Shown: positions 1 through 10,056 of the stretch, piece by piece
Layout of the letters: the number at the start of each line of letters is the position of its first letter
Position numbering within the stretch: position 1 is the stretch's first letter
From: Sporobacter sp963677825
GTDB taxonomy: Bacteria > Bacillota > Clostridia > Oscillospirales > Oscillospiraceae
Reading direction: 5' to 3'
Length of the DNA stretch: 64,000 bases
Assembly (NCBI GenBank): GCA_963677825.2
Contig: CAXXEF010000001.1
Location: forward strand, 1,612,001-1,676,000
Program-made: the position numbers and the translations under genes
The notes under the pieces: generated by a model
The model's input: only the letters and a program-made list of their open reading frames with translations
Told to the model about the DNA's origin: nothing
Database searches by the model: none

Positions 1-2555
1 TTGGATTACGCCCCTACCGTGTCCAGCTGATCGGCGGCATCGTTTTACATCAAGGGCGTATCGCTGAAATGAAAACAGGTGAAGGTAAAACGCTTGTCGC
101 CGTGCTGCCGTCGTACCTCAACGCGCTGAGCGGAAACGGCGTGCATATCGTCACCGTTAACGACTATCTTGCCCGCCGCGACAGTGAGTGGATGGGCAAG
201 GTTCATCATTTTCTGGGGCTGAATGTCGGACTGATCGTCCACGGCCTGTCGAGTGCAGATCGCCGCGCGGCGTACGCCGCCGACATCACCTACGGTACGA
301 ACAACGAGATGGGCTTTGACTACCTGCGCGACAATATGGCGCTGTACAGCGCGAACATGGTCCAGCGCGGCCATAACTTCGCCATCGTCGACGAGGTCGA
401 CTCCATCCTCATCGACGAAGCGCGCACACCGCTCATCATTTCCGGTCAGGGCGACGAGTCGACCGATATGTACACCAAGGCCGACGCCTTCGTCGCGCGG
501 CTGAAAAAGGCCGTATTCGCCACCATCGACGATAAGGAGCTGGAGGACGAGACTCTCGACGCGGACTACATCGTCGACGAAAAGGCGCGCACGGCGACGC
601 TGACAGCGCGCGGCATCGCCAAGGCCGAAGAATATTTTTCTCTGGAGAACCTCTCGGACCTTGAAAACAACACACTCTCCCACCACATCAATCAGGCCGT
701 TAAAGCACACGGCATCATGACGCGCGACGTCGACTACGTTGTCAAAGACGGCGAGATCATTATCGTCGACGAATTTACCGGCCGCCTGATGATTGGCCGG
801 CGCTACAACGAGGGGCTCCATCAGGCCATCGAGGCCAAGGAGCATGTCACGGTCGCCCGCGAGAGCAAAACGCTTGCGACGATTACCTTCCAGAACTATT
901 TCCGCCTGTATGACAAGCTCTCGGGCATGACCGGTACGGCGCTCACCGAGGAGGAGGAGTTCAGCTCCATCTACAGCCTCGACGTAATTGAAATCCCGAC
1001 AAACCGTCCGCTCGCGCGTATCGACAATCCCGATGCGATTTATAAAAACGATAACGGCAAACTGCGCGCTATTATTAATCAGATCGAAGAATGCCACGCA
1101 AAAGGCCAGCCCGTGCTGGTGGGTACCGTATCGATCGAGCGCAGTGAGCTGCTGGCCAATCTTCTTAAAAAGAAAAAGATACCGCACAACGTGCTCAACG
1201 CCAAGCACCATGAGAAAGAGGCCGAAATTGTCGCCCAGGCCGGTAAGTTCGGCGCCGTGACGATCGCCACGAACATGGCCGGCCGCGGTACGGACATCAT
1301 GCTCGGCGGCAACCCGGAGTTTTTGGCCATCAACGAACTGAAAAAAGCCGAAATCCCCGACGAAATCATCGTCGAAGCAACCGGCTACGCTGAGACGGAT
1401 AATCCGGATATTGTTGAAGCGCGTCGGCTGTATGCTGAGAAATACGACGCGCATAAAAAGGTCACAGCGGCCGAGGCCGACAAAGTCCGCGGTGCCGGCG
1501 GCCTGTTCATCCTCGGCACCGAGCGGCACGAGTCGCGCCGGATCGACAATCAGCTTCGCGGCCGTTCCGGCCGTCAGGGCGACCCGGGCGAAACGCGCTT
1601 CTACATCGCCATGACCGACGATATTATGCGCCTGTTCGGCTCGGAGCGCATTCAGGGCATGATGGAAACGCTCGGCCTCGACGAGGATACGCCGATCGAT
1701 CAGAAGATCCTTTCCAATGCCATCGAGAACGCCCAGAAGAAGGTTGAAAGCCGCAACTTCCAAGCGCGTAAGCACGTGCTTGAATACGACGACGTTATGA
1801 ACACGCAGCGCACGCTCATCTACGAACAGCGCCGCAAGGTGCTCGACGGCGAGGACATTAAGCCCGCGCTGCAGTCGATGATTCGCGACGTGATTGACGC
1901 CGCCGTGCGTTCGGCCGCCGCCCAACAGGGCGAAATATCCATGCAGGTCGATCTTGACGAACTCGTCGCGCCTTACGAGCAGCTGTTTTTGAAAAAGAAG
2001 GACGTACCGAAAGTCGACGAACACGGCGCCTTTGCCGCCGACGAGCTGGCCGACTACCTGTATGACAAAGCTCTCGAAGCTTATGACGCCAAGGAAAAAG
2101 AGCTGGGTCTGCTGCCCGGATCGGATGTCCCGCTCATGCGCGAGCTTGAGCGCGTCATCATGCTGCGCGTCGTCGACGAATACTGGATGGAACACATCGA
2201 CGCGATGGAAGAGCTGCGTGACGGCGTACGTTTACGCGCTTACGGGCAAATCAACCCCGTCGACGAATACAAGCGCGAAGGCTTCGATATGTTCGAGGCG
2301 ATGATCAACGGGATCAAGGAAGAGGTCGTGCGCCGCCTATACATCGCGCGTATTAAAAAAGAGCAGACGCTCGAGCGTAAGAGTGTGGCTAAAAACCAAA
2401 ATGCGATTGCCAACGCCGGCGGCGACGCGTCTGAAAAGCCGCAGCCGGTTAAAAAGGGCCAGAAGATCGGCCGCAACGATCCCTGTCCGTGCGGCAAGAA
2501 GCGCCCGAACGGCCTGCCGATGAAATATAAGGACTGCTGCGGCAGGGACGCGTAA
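1..2555 (+). CDS. secA: Preprotein translocase ATPase SecA (5' truncated by window edge)
   Basis: SecA is the cytoplasmic ATPase that pushes preproteins through SecYEG. The reading frame is already open at base 3, so the gene begins upstream; roughly the first 80 residues are missing compared with known SecA proteins. Visible are the Walker A region (MKTGEGKT, near base 69), the Walker B/DEAD-like box (DEVDSILIDEARTPL, near 390), the helicase motif GRGTDIMLGG (near 1285), the GRSGRQGDPG box (near 1560) and the C-terminal zinc-binding tail CPCGKK...CC, which also binds SecB or ribosomes in other species. The C-terminal tail is complete. pgeF starts 2 bases after the stop, so the two are probably cotranscribed. 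Confidence 0.98.
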   Translation, partial: GLRPYRVQLIGGIVLHQGRIAEMKTGEGKTLVAVLPSYLNALSGNGVHIVTVNDYLARRDSEWMGKVHHFLGLNVGLIVHGLSSADRRAAYAADITYGTNNEMGFDYLRDNMALYSANMVQRGHNFAIVDEVDSILIDEARTPLIISGQGDESTDMYTKADAFVARLKKAVFATIDDKELEDETLDADYIVDEKARTATLTARGIAKAEEYFSLENLSDLENNTLSHHINQAVKAHGIMTRDVDYVVKDGEIIIVDEFTGRLMIGRRYNEGLHQAIEAKEHVTVARESKTLATITFQNYFRLYDKLSGMTGTALTEEEEFSSIYSLDVIEIPTNRPLARIDNPDAIYKNDNGKLRAIINQIEECHAKGQPVLVGTVSIERSELLANLLKKKKIPHNVLNAKHHEKEAEIVAQAGKFGAVTIATNMAGRGTDIMLGGNPEFLAINELKKAEIPDEIIVEATGYAETDNPDIVEARRLYAEKYDAHKKVTAAEADKVRGAGGLFILGTERHESRRIDNQLRGRSGRQGDPGETRFYIAMTDDIMRLFGSERIQGMMETLGLDEDTPIDQKILSNAIENAQKKVESRNFQARKHVLEYDDVMNTQRTLIYEQRRKVLDGEDIKPALQSMIRDVIDAAVRSAAAQQGEISMQVDLDELVAPYEQLFLKKKDVPKVDEHGAFAADELADYLYDKALEAYDAKEKELGLLPGSDVPLMRELERVIMLRVVDEYWMEHIDAMEELRDGVRLRAYGQINPVDEYKREGFDMFEAMINGIKEEVVRRLYIARIKKEQTLERKSVAKNQNAIANAGGDASEKPQPVKKGQKIGRNDPCPCGKKRPNGLPMKYKDCCGRDA

Positions 2556-2557
2556 CA

Positions 2558-3364
2558 ATGGCGTTTACGGAGCAGGCTTCCGGCCAGCTTATAACGATGG
2601 CGTCGTCACAGCTTAGCATACCCCACGCGTTTACAACGCGGCTGGGCGGCGTCAGCCAAGGTATTTATAGTTCCCTCAATCTCGGATTATACGACGAAGA
2701 CGATCCGTCGGCCGTCCGGCAAAACTATATTCGGCTCGGCTCGGCGCTCGGATTCGACCCCGATGCGCTCGTCCGCTCGTGTCAGGTACACGGCGACACC
2801 GTTTTGCGCGTGACGTCGCGCGACTGTCGTCCGCTCGATAAACGCGTCCCGTACGAGGCCGACGGATTAATCACCGACGAGCCCGGCGTCCCGCTGATGA
2901 TCTACTCGGCCGATTGCGTGCCGATACTGCTGTACGACCCCGTCCGTGGTGCGATCGGTGCCGTTCACGCCGGCTGGCGCGGCACGTGCCTGGATATTGT
3001 CGGGAAAGCCGTCAAACAAATGACGGCGGCATACGGCAGCGCACCAGAAAACCTGCGCGCCGCGATCGGCCCGTGCATTTCAGGGTGCTGCTTTGAAACG
3101 CGCGACGACGTTAAGGACGCCGTTACCGAGCTGCTCGGCAGCGAGGCGCCACTGTTTATCGAGCCGCGCGCCGATAAATTCCTAATTGACCTCAAGGGCG
3201 TCAACGCCCGTCTGCTCCGGCGTGCCGGCGTGCTGTCTGAACACATTGACGTATCGGACGAATGCACATCATGCCGACACGATAAATATTGGTCGCACCG
3301 CTTCACAACGGGGCGGCGCGGCAATCAGGCCGCCGTCATATTAATGAAAGGAACCTGTCAGTGA
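2558..3364 (+). CDS. pgeF: YfiH/PgeF-family multicopper-oxidase-like purine nucleoside phosphorylase
   Basis: This is a LACC1/YfiH-family protein of 268 residues, the usual length. Members act as purine nucleoside phosphorylases/adenosine deaminases, and E. coli PgeF edits peptidoglycan precursors. Family signatures are SADCVPILLYDP, HAGWRGT and the C-terminal CTSCRHDKYWSHRF, which carry the zinc-binding Cys and His residues. It starts 2 bases after secA and its stop overlaps the GTG of the next gene (GTGA), indicating translational coupling. Older annotations call this family polyphenol oxidase or laccase. Confidence 0.9.
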   Translation: MAFTEQASGQLITMASSQLSIPHAFTTRLGGVSQGIYSSLNLGLYDEDDPSAVRQNYIRLGSALGFDPDALVRSCQVHGDTVLRVTSRDCRPLDKRVPYEADGLITDEPGVPLMIYSADCVPILLYDPVRGAIGAVHAGWRGTCLDIVGKAVKQMTAAYGSAPENLRAAIGPCISGCCFETRDDVKDAVTELLGSEAPLFIEPRADKFLIDLKGVNARLLRRAGVLSEHIDVSDECTSCRHDKYWSHRFTTGRRGNQAAVILMKGTCQ

Positions 3365-4950
3365 ACCGCACGATTCTCAAGCGCGCCGCCGCGATGATGA
3401 CTGTCGCCGCCGTTTGCTTGCTCACCGCATGTACCCAGCCGGCACCGATCACGTCGCCCGATGTCCCGGTTGACGTGACGCCCTCACCGTCAGCGATCGC
3501 TTACAGCTCGTCAGACGGTAAGTTTACCGTTCGGTACAACGCGGACTATTCATTCAACCCCATCACCGGTACGAATCCCGACAACATGTCGTTCTCGCCT
3601 CTGATTTATGAAAGCCTTTTCACGCTGGACGCTGCGCTTACGCCGCAGCCGGTGCTGTGCGAAACCTATACCACCGACAACGGCATCGACTATACGTTCA
3701 CGCTCAAATCCGGCGTTGCCATGACAGACGGCTCAACACTCAACGCCACCGACGTCAAATATTCGTTGACGCAGGCGATGTTGACCGGCCGCTTTACGAG
3801 CCGGCTTAAAGGCATCGCCGAGATCACCGTGATCGATCCTCTTACCCTGAGCATCACGCTCAGCGCACCTAATTACAGGCTGCCAACGATTTTAGACATT
3901 CCGATCATTAAAAATGGTTCGATCGACTTCAACCACCCGACGGGTTGCGGTCCGTATTACTACGCCGGTGACGGCTCCCCGCGTCTTGTCGCCTTTACAA
4001 ATTACCGCGACTATGATGCGCTGCCGGTGCGCACAATCTACTTAAAGGAATGCACAAACCAGGATCTGTCGGTTGAGTTTTCCTCAGAGTCTATCGACTT
4101 GTTCTGGGACGATCCGGCCGATTCATCGGAGATCAATATCCTCAGTGACCACGAGGTCCGCTACTACGACACAACGATTTTGCAGTTTGTCGGCTTTAAC
4201 GCGCAAAATTCCGTTTTGTCGAACCCCGATATGCGCCGTGCACTCGGCCTGATGATCGACCGTGCAAAAATCGTCCAGTCGGTCTACACGGTGCATGCCG
4301 ACCCGACGCCGCTCGTTTTGAGCACGAATTACGCGCTGTATGATCCCGCCTGGGCACCCGTCGTCACCGACCGGCTTACCGAAATATCGGTGATCTTCGA
4401 TCAGCTCAATCTTGACGATAACGATCGCGACGGTTTTTTGGAATATATCGACGACAACTATGATTACATTCCCTTCACGCTTGATTTTATCGTTAACGGC
4501 GACAACGACTACAAAGTTGCGGCCGCCGAACAGATTGCCACAGCCATGAAGGCCGTCGGCATAAATGTCAATGTAAGCGCCTTGTCCTGGTCGGCGTATC
4601 TGCAAGCACTTGAAAACGGCAACTTCGACCTGTACTACGCCGACGTCGCTCTCCCTGCCGACTACGATTTATCCGAGCTGCTTGCTGTCGGCGGCGACAT
4701 CGACTACGGCCACGTCGGATCTGATTCGTACGCCGAACTGATCGGCGATTTTCTCTCTGCGTCTGACGACGACACGGAATCTGCCGCTGCTGAAGCGCTA
4801 TGCGCTTACATTTACGAGCACGCACCGATTGTGCCGGTGCTCTATCGCGAATACGCGGTGCATACAAACAGAAACACCGTCATCGGCCTGTCGCCGACAG
4901 TATCGAACATTTTTTACGGCCTGCTCGACTGGTCGGTCAACCTTACATGA
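3361..4950 (+). CDS. ABC transporter substrate-binding lipoprotein, family 5 (peptide/nickel type)
   Basis: Predicted extracellular solute-binding lipoprotein of about 529 residues. The GTG start at 3361 is preferred over a longer upstream frame because it follows AAAGGA at good spacing and gives a proper type II signal peptide: a basic N-terminus, a hydrophobic core and the lipobox LLTAC. The mature part has the SBP_bac_5 layout, including a PLIYESLFTLD segment and the FTLKSGVAMTDGSTLNATDVKYSL block typical of DppA/OppA-type proteins. No permease or ATPase genes lie next to it, so it may be an orphan receptor serving a transporter encoded elsewhere. Ligand unknown. It overlaps pgeF by 4 bases. 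Confidence 0.88.
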   Translation: MNRTILKRAAAMMTVAAVCLLTACTQPAPITSPDVPVDVTPSPSAIAYSSSDGKFTVRYNADYSFNPITGTNPDNMSFSPLIYESLFTLDAALTPQPVLCETYTTDNGIDYTFTLKSGVAMTDGSTLNATDVKYSLTQAMLTGRFTSRLKGIAEITVIDPLTLSITLSAPNYRLPTILDIPIIKNGSIDFNHPTGCGPYYYAGDGSPRLVAFTNYRDYDALPVRTIYLKECTNQDLSVEFSSESIDLFWDDPADSSEINILSDHEVRYYDTTILQFVGFNAQNSVLSNPDMRRALGLMIDRAKIVQSVYTVHADPTPLVLSTNYALYDPAWAPVVTDRLTEISVIFDQLNLDDNDRDGFLEYIDDNYDYIPFTLDFIVNGDNDYKVAAAEQIATAMKAVGINVNVSALSWSAYLQALENGNFDLYYADVALPADYDLSELLAVGGDIDYGHVGSDSYAELIGDFLSASDDDTESAAAEALCAYIYEHAPIVPVLYREYAVHTNRNTVIGLSPTVSNIFYGLLDWSVNLT

Positions 4951-4968
4951 CAGTGAAGGGACTATCGA

Positions 4969-7900
4969 ATGCGAGTTTACAGATGCTTTACGGAAAAACG
5001 CGCCGGCTTTGATGTCGAGGCCGAAGCGCTCCTGCACGACCTGCGCACCTTTCTCGGCGTTACACGCCTGGAGCGCCTGCGCCTTTTCAACCGATACGAC
5101 ACCGAGGGTATCAGCGACGATATTTATATCCAAGCCCGGGACAGCGTTTTTTCCGAGCCGCAAGTTGACGCGTGCTTCGACGAAGCGCTGCCCGAATTTG
5201 ACGATCCGCACTGGATTCTAGGCGTCGAGGCGCTGCCCGGACAGTTTGATCAGCGCGCCGATTCCTGCGCGCAGTGCATCCAGATGTTCACCTGCGCCGA
5301 GCGTCCCGACGTGCGCGCGGCGCAGATTTTCGTCTTTTTCGGCGCGCTGACGCCGTCGGATCATCAGCGTTTGACCGAGTATCTCATCAACCCCGTCGAG
5401 ACGCGGAAGGCGATGCTCGACAAGCCCGAAACGCTCCACCGCGAATCGGTGACACCCAAGGCCGTCGCCGCCGTCGGCGGCTTCATCACGGCAGACGAAA
5501 CCGGCCTTCGGCAAGTTCACGACGATTTCGCCCTGGCGATGGACATGGACGATCTGCGCTTCATGCAGGCATACTTCCGCGATACGGAAAAGCGCGATCC
5601 GACTGAAACAGAAGTGCGCCTGATCGACACCTACTGGTCCGATCACTGCCGCCATACTACGTTTTCCACACATCTCGACACGGTCACCATCGCCGACGAG
5701 AACGTCCGCCGCGCTTATGATTTGTATCTTAGCGCGCGGGAGGAAGTCTACGGCGACGCCGCTAAGACGCGGCCGCAGACGCTCATGGACATTGCCACCA
5801 TCGCTGCCAAGGCGCTGCGCAAGCGCGGCATGCTTAAAAACATCGACATTTCCGAGGAAGTCAACGCCTGCTCCATCCATGTCGACGCCGACGTGAACGG
5901 GCAAACGGAAGACTGGCTCTTAATGTTTAAAAACGAGACACACAATCACCCGACGGAGATCGAGCCGTTCGGCGGCGCGGCGACGTGTGTCGGCGGCGCG
6001 ATCCGCGATCCGCTTTCCGGTCGGGCGTACGTGTATCAAGCCATGCGCGTCACCGGCGCGGGCGATCCGCGCGTGCCGCTTGCCGACACGCTGCCGGGTA
6101 AGCTGCCGCAGCGCAAGCTAACCGTCACGGCGGCGCAGGGTTATTCGTCCTACGGCAACCAGATCGGCCTTGCAACCGGGCTTGTACATGAATTCTACCA
6201 CCCCGGCTACATCGCCAAGCGTATGGAAATCGGCGCCGTTGTCGGCGCTGTTCGTGCGGATAATATTCAGCGTACCCGTCCCGAGCCGGGTGATCAGATC
6301 ATCCTGCTCGGCGGCCGGACTGGCCGCGACGGCATCGGCGGCGCGACCGGCTCGTCGAAGACGCACAACCAAAAATCACTTGAGACAATGGCGTCCGAGG
6401 TGCAAAAGGGCAACGCACCAGAAGAACGCAAAATTCAGCGGCTGTTCCTTGACCCGGACGTTACGCGCATGATCAAGCGCTGTAACGACTTTGGCGCGGG
6501 CGGCGTGTCTGTCGCGATCGGCGAACTGGCCGACGGACTGGATATTGATCTGGGTCGCGTACGAAAAAAATATGCGGGTCTGGGCGCGACAGAGATCGCC
6601 ATCTCCGAGTCGCAGGAGCGCATGGCTGTCGTTGTTGCAAAGGCAGATGTAGACGCGTTTATTCAAAAAGCATCCGGTGAAAATCTCGAGGCGTACGTCG
6701 TCGCCGAGGTCACAGACCATAATCGCATGCTCATGCGTCACGAGGGTGTGACCGTCGCCGATCTCAGCCGCGATTTTCTCAATTCCAACGGCGCAGAAAA
6801 GCACATCGACGCTGCCGTTTCAACGCAGCTGGACGCAGCCGACATGGCCTTACCGCCGTCGCTCGGCGACGGTTTACGCGCGCTCGCAGGCGACCTGCGC
6901 TGGTGCTCGCAGCGCGGGCTGATCGAACGGTTTGACAGCTCCATCGGCGCCGCCAGCGTGCTGCTGCCGTTCGGCGGTAAATATCAGAAGACGCCGACGC
7001 AGGCGATGGCAGCGCTGCTGCCCGTCCAAAGCGGCGAGACGACGACGTGCTCTGTCATGGCATTCGGGTTCGACCCGTATTTGTCTCAACGCAGCCCGTA
7101 TCTGGGCGCAAAAACGGCTGTTTTGTCGTCGGTCAGCAAGCTCGTCGCTGCCGGGTGCGATCCCGACGCAGTCTATTTGTCGTTCCAGGAGTACTTTGAG
7201 CGGCTTCGGCGCGAGCCGGAGCGCTGGGGCAAGCCGCTCGGCGCGCTGCTTGGCGCACTTGAGGCGCAGCTTGGGCTCGGGCTCGGCGCCATCGGCGGCA
7301 AGGACAGCATGTCCGGCTCGTTTAACGAGCTCGACGTGCCGCCATCTCTGATTTCCTTCGCCGTCGCGCCGTGCGACGCGCGTAAAATCGTCACACCGGA
7401 ATTCAAGCAGGCCGGCAACGCCGTCGTTTTACTTGACGCAGGTTCGTCACCCGAAGAGGCCAAGCGCGCGTGGTCGGCTTTTCATCGTCACGTGCACGAC
7501 GGCGCCATCGTTTCGGCGTGGTCGGTGACGGACGGCGGCGTCGCGGAGGGTCTGTTTAAAATGACGCTCGGCAACCGTCTGGGCTTTAAATGCGACAGTC
7601 GCGTCGGGCTTGATACGCTGTTTGCCGCACCTGTCGGTTCGATTATCGCGGAGATCGCCCGGCCTGTACCGGACGCGAGGCCGCTCGGCGTCATAACGGA
7701 CGATTACACGTTCACCGCTGGCGGCGAAACAGTTTCTATCGCCGACGTTGAAGCCGTCTGGGCGTCCGCACTCGCAGACGTTTTCCCGACAGACGCGCCG
7801 GTTGACGGCAACGCGGAAGCACTCAGCTATACGGCGTCGGCGCCGATTATAGCAACGCAGAAATTTGCAAAGCCACGCGCGCTGATCACCGCATTTCCCG

Positions 7901-8664
7901 GCACAAACTGCGAGCTCGACACGGCTAGGGCCGTCACCGCGGCCGGCGGCGTGCCGGACATTAAGCTGATTCGTAATCTCACGCCCGACTTTTTAGAGCA
8001 GTCGGTCGAGACTGTTGAGGCCGCAATCAATAACAGCCAGATCATCGTTTTACCCGGTGGCTTTTCCGGCGGCGACGAGCCGGACGGCTCGGCCAAGTTT
8101 ATCACCGCCTTCTTCCGAAACCCGCGCATCACCGACGCCGTGCACGCGCTGCTGGCACGCGGCGGGCTGATGCTCGGCATCTGCAACGGCTTTCAGGCGC
8201 TCGTCAAGCTCGGGCTGGTCCCGTTCGGCGAAATTCGGCCGGCAGATGCCGAAAGCCCGACGCTGACGTTTAATCCAATCGGGCGCCATCAGGCCAAATA
8301 CGTGCATACGCGCGTCGCGTCAACGCTGTCACCATGGCTGAACCTGACAAACATCGGCGACGTGCATACGCTTCCTGTCTCGCACGGGGAAGGCCGCTTC
8401 GTCGCGCCGGACGGCGTGCTGCACCGGCTTGCCAATGCCGGTCAAATCGCCACGCAGTACTGCGATCCCGCCGGCCATGTTTCGATGGACATCTCCGTTA
8501 ATCCAAACGGATCTATGCTTGCCATAGAGGGTATTACTAGCCCCGACGGGCGTGTGTATGGTAAAATGGCACATACAGAACGATACGGTACGCTTGTCGG
8601 TACGAACATTGTCGGCGAGAAGCTCCAGCCGATTTTCAACAGCGGCATACATTACTTTAAGTAA
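4969..8664 (+). CDS. purL: Phosphoribosylformylglycinamidine synthase, single-chain form
   Basis: Catalyses the ATP- and glutamine-dependent conversion of FGAR to FGAM in purine synthesis. At 1231 residues it is the long fused type (synthase plus amidotransferase), rather than the split PurSQL system common in Bacillus. The synthase signature SDHCRHTTF is near residue 223. The C-terminal class I glutamine amidotransferase domain begins at FPGTNCELDTARAV (about residue 975), with the nucleophile Cys in GICNGFQ at about residue 1072 and HGEGRF further on. The ATG at 4969 follows a GAAGGGA box. No other pur genes are adjacent. Confidence 0.97.
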   Translation: MRVYRCFTEKRAGFDVEAEALLHDLRTFLGVTRLERLRLFNRYDTEGISDDIYIQARDSVFSEPQVDACFDEALPEFDDPHWILGVEALPGQFDQRADSCAQCIQMFTCAERPDVRAAQIFVFFGALTPSDHQRLTEYLINPVETRKAMLDKPETLHRESVTPKAVAAVGGFITADETGLRQVHDDFALAMDMDDLRFMQAYFRDTEKRDPTETEVRLIDTYWSDHCRHTTFSTHLDTVTIADENVRRAYDLYLSAREEVYGDAAKTRPQTLMDIATIAAKALRKRGMLKNIDISEEVNACSIHVDADVNGQTEDWLLMFKNETHNHPTEIEPFGGAATCVGGAIRDPLSGRAYVYQAMRVTGAGDPRVPLADTLPGKLPQRKLTVTAAQGYSSYGNQIGLATGLVHEFYHPGYIAKRMEIGAVVGAVRADNIQRTRPEPGDQIILLGGRTGRDGIGGATGSSKTHNQKSLETMASEVQKGNAPEERKIQRLFLDPDVTRMIKRCNDFGAGGVSVAIGELADGLDIDLGRVRKKYAGLGATEIAISESQERMAVVVAKADVDAFIQKASGENLEAYVVAEVTDHNRMLMRHEGVTVADLSRDFLNSNGAEKHIDAAVSTQLDAADMALPPSLGDGLRALAGDLRWCSQRGLIERFDSSIGAASVLLPFGGKYQKTPTQAMAALLPVQSGETTTCSVMAFGFDPYLSQRSPYLGAKTAVLSSVSKLVAAGCDPDAVYLSFQEYFERLRREPERWGKPLGALLGALEAQLGLGLGAIGGKDSMSGSFNELDVPPSLISFAVAPCDARKIVTPEFKQAGNAVVLLDAGSSPEEAKRAWSAFHRHVHDGAIVSAWSVTDGGVAEGLFKMTLGNRLGFKCDSRVGLDTLFAAPVGSIIAEIARPVPDARPLGVITDDYTFTAGGETVSIADVEAVWASALADVFPTDAPVDGNAEALSYTASAPIIATQKFAKPRALITAFPGTNCELDTARAVTAAGGVPDIKLIRNLTPDFLEQSVETVEAAINNSQIIVLPGGFSGGDEPDGSAKFITAFFRNPRITDAVHALLARGGLMLGICNGFQALVKLGLVPFGEIRPADAESPTLTFNPIGRHQAKYVHTRVASTLSPWLNLTNIGDVHTLPVSHGEGRFVAPDGVLHRLANAGQIATQYCDPAGHVSMDISVNPNGSMLAIEGITSPDGRVYGKMAHTERYGTLVGTNIVGEKLQPIFNSGIHYFK

Positions 8665-8748
8665 AAATGCGACTTGGGCTAAATTATCGAGCTGTTATTA
8701 CGATAAAAGCAAATATAGCGGCCGTTTCGGCCGGTCGGGAGGCGCACC

Positions 8749-9141
8749 ATGACAGACAGAAACCTTATCGATAACGCTAAGCAGGCTGTGTTGAGCTCTT
8801 ACGCCCCGTACTCGCGGTTTCCCGTCGGCGCGGCGCTGGAGTGTGAAGACGGGACGGTGTTTACCGGCAGTAAGATCGAAAATGCCGCGCTTGAATGCAC
8901 GTTATGCGCCGAACGCGCCGCCGTCTCCGCCGCCGTGAGCGCCGGGCACCGCAGTTTTAAGCGCATCGCCATCTACGCCGAATCGAGCAGCTACTGCTTC
9001 CCGTGCGGCACCTGCCGTCAGGTGCTTTGGGAATTCTCACCACGCGTCGAGGTCCTGTGCGCCCGCGCCGACGGCCGGTACGTCAGCTATCCGCTGACGG
9101 CATTATTGCCGGAAGCGTTCGGGCGGGAGTCGATGGACTGA
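8749..9141 (+). CDS. cdd: Cytidine deaminase
   Basis: Small homotetramer-type cytidine deaminase of 130 residues for pyrimidine salvage. The zinc site is complete: Cys53-Ala-Glu55 (CAE, with Glu55 the proton shuttle) and PCGTC with Cys86 and Cys89. The N-terminal substrate motif YAPYSRFPVGAALE is also typical. A strong GGGAGG site precedes the ATG. It lies 84 bases after purL on the same strand, so both may belong to one nucleotide-metabolism unit. Confidence 0.95.
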   Translation: MTDRNLIDNAKQAVLSSYAPYSRFPVGAALECEDGTVFTGSKIENAALECTLCAERAAVSAAVSAGHRSFKRIAIYAESSSYCFPCGTCRQVLWEFSPRVEVLCARADGRYVSYPLTALLPEAFGRESMD

Positions 9142-9184
9142 CTCAGCTCGCGTAAATTTGTCACAATATTGTAATAAATACCGC

Positions 9185-9212
9185 TTTACACTGCACGATA
9201 ATTTGTTATAAT
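9185..9212 (+). promoter_or_regulatory. Sigma-A-type promoter of ireB
   Basis: TTTACA at 9185-9190 and TATAAT at 9207-9212 with a 16-base spacer, about 33 bases before the ireB start. Confidence 0.75.
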
Positions 9213-9251
9213 GAAAACATCAAAGGAATTTCTAGGGAGGGAGGATCGCAT

Positions 9252-9494
9252 ATGGACGGATACACGCGCAAATTTGACGTCGTCAGCAGCAGAGCTGAAA
9301 CACGCGAAATCCTCTCGTCGGTCTACGCATCCCTACACGAAAAGGGCTATAACCCTGTCAATCAGATTGTCGGATACATTTTGTCCGAAGACCCAACCTA
9401 TATCACCAACTATAACAACGCCCGCGCTTTGATTTGTCGTCTAGACCGAGACGAATTAATGCAGGAGCTGGTAAAGTATTACCTCGAAAAATAG
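9252..9494 (+). CDS. ireB: IreB family regulatory phosphoprotein (UPF0297)
   Basis: 80-residue protein of the IreB/YrzL family. In Enterococcus IreB is a substrate of the Ser/Thr kinase IreK and restrains intrinsic cephalosporin resistance. Matching features are the DGYTRKFDV N-terminus (with the family's phospho-Thr region), the segment YASLHEKGYNPVNQIVGYILSEDP (shortened here to its key residues YNPVNQ and GYILSEDP) and YITNYNNAR. It has its own promoter and terminator, so it is monocistronic here. In many Firmicutes ireB is followed by ruvX; that neighbour is absent. Confidence 0.93.
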   Translation: MDGYTRKFDVVSSRAETREILSSVYASLHEKGYNPVNQIVGYILSEDPTYITNYNNARALICRLDRDELMQELVKYYLEK

Positions 9495-9522
9495 CACATT
9501 GACCGCTGTTTTAGCATAAAAC

Positions 9523-9564
9523 AAAAACACCTGTCACACGATTTTGTGATAGGTGTTTTTTTGT
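9523..9564 (+). terminator. Rho-independent terminator after ireB
   Basis: Arms AACACCTGTCACA and TGTGATAGGTGTT pair with a single wobble, followed by TTTTTTT. Confidence 0.85.
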
Positions 9565-9668
9565 AACCCAACATGTAGTTATTTTGAGATGTTTTAGACA
9601 TTTTATATTAATATCACACATGTCGGACAAATTAATTGTATGAAATGACCACTTCAGCCAGATTTATG

Positions 9669-9697
9669 TTGACACCAAAGATACAATGTGTTACAAT
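9669..9697 (+). promoter_or_regulatory. Promoter for the 9725-10977 genes
   Basis: TTGACA at 9669-9674 and TACAAT at 9692-9697 with a 17-base spacer, a near-consensus housekeeping promoter. GGAGG follows at 9717-9721. Confidence 0.75.
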
Positions 9698-9724
9698 TTC
9701 GTTACAATAATCATCGGAGGAACA

Positions 9725-10030
9725 ATGATGGCCGCAACAGCACAGCAAACGAAACCGGCTTTGGAATACAAGGGTTTTCCGCTAAGACGTAAGGACAATC
9801 TTATTTACTACGGCAGCATGGCAGACAAATATATTATCATGCTCCAAATCACCGAGACGAAGAAGGTCAAGGACATGGACGTGGCCTCCAAGGTCGTCGT
9901 ACAGTTGCAGTTGACCGATCCCAATCTCAAATCCCGCGATCGGGTTGTCAAGAAAACCGAGAAGGACAGCTTATATGCCGCGATTGACGTTGCGGCTGTT
10001 TGGCTTGAAAGAGCCCTGAGCTCTAAGTAA
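9725..10030 (+). CDS. Small conserved protein of unknown function
   Basis: 101 residues starting at the first of two adjacent ATG codons, with GGAGG a few bases upstream. It is soluble, rich in Lys and Asp, has no signal peptide or Cys, and is predicted alpha/beta (strands around DNLIYYGSMADKYIIMLQI and VASKVVVQLQL, a helix at the end). I do not recognise a named family; it resembles short conserved hypothetical proteins of gut Clostridia. It lies 26 bases before the NlpC/P60 gene and probably shares its promoter. Confidence 0.8.
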   Translation: MMAATAQQTKPALEYKGFPLRRKDNLIYYGSMADKYIIMLQITETKKVKDMDVASKVVVQLQLTDPNLKSRDRVVKKTEKDSLYAAIDVAAVWLERALSSK

Positions 10031-10056
10031 CCGACTACCAGCAGAGGAGTTTCACG

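Noticed and set aside
45..2195. 716-codon open frame antisense to secA
   Set aside because: It mirrors the GC-rich codon pattern of secA in the opposite strand, has no ribosome-binding site or recognisable domain, and secA motifs are complete.
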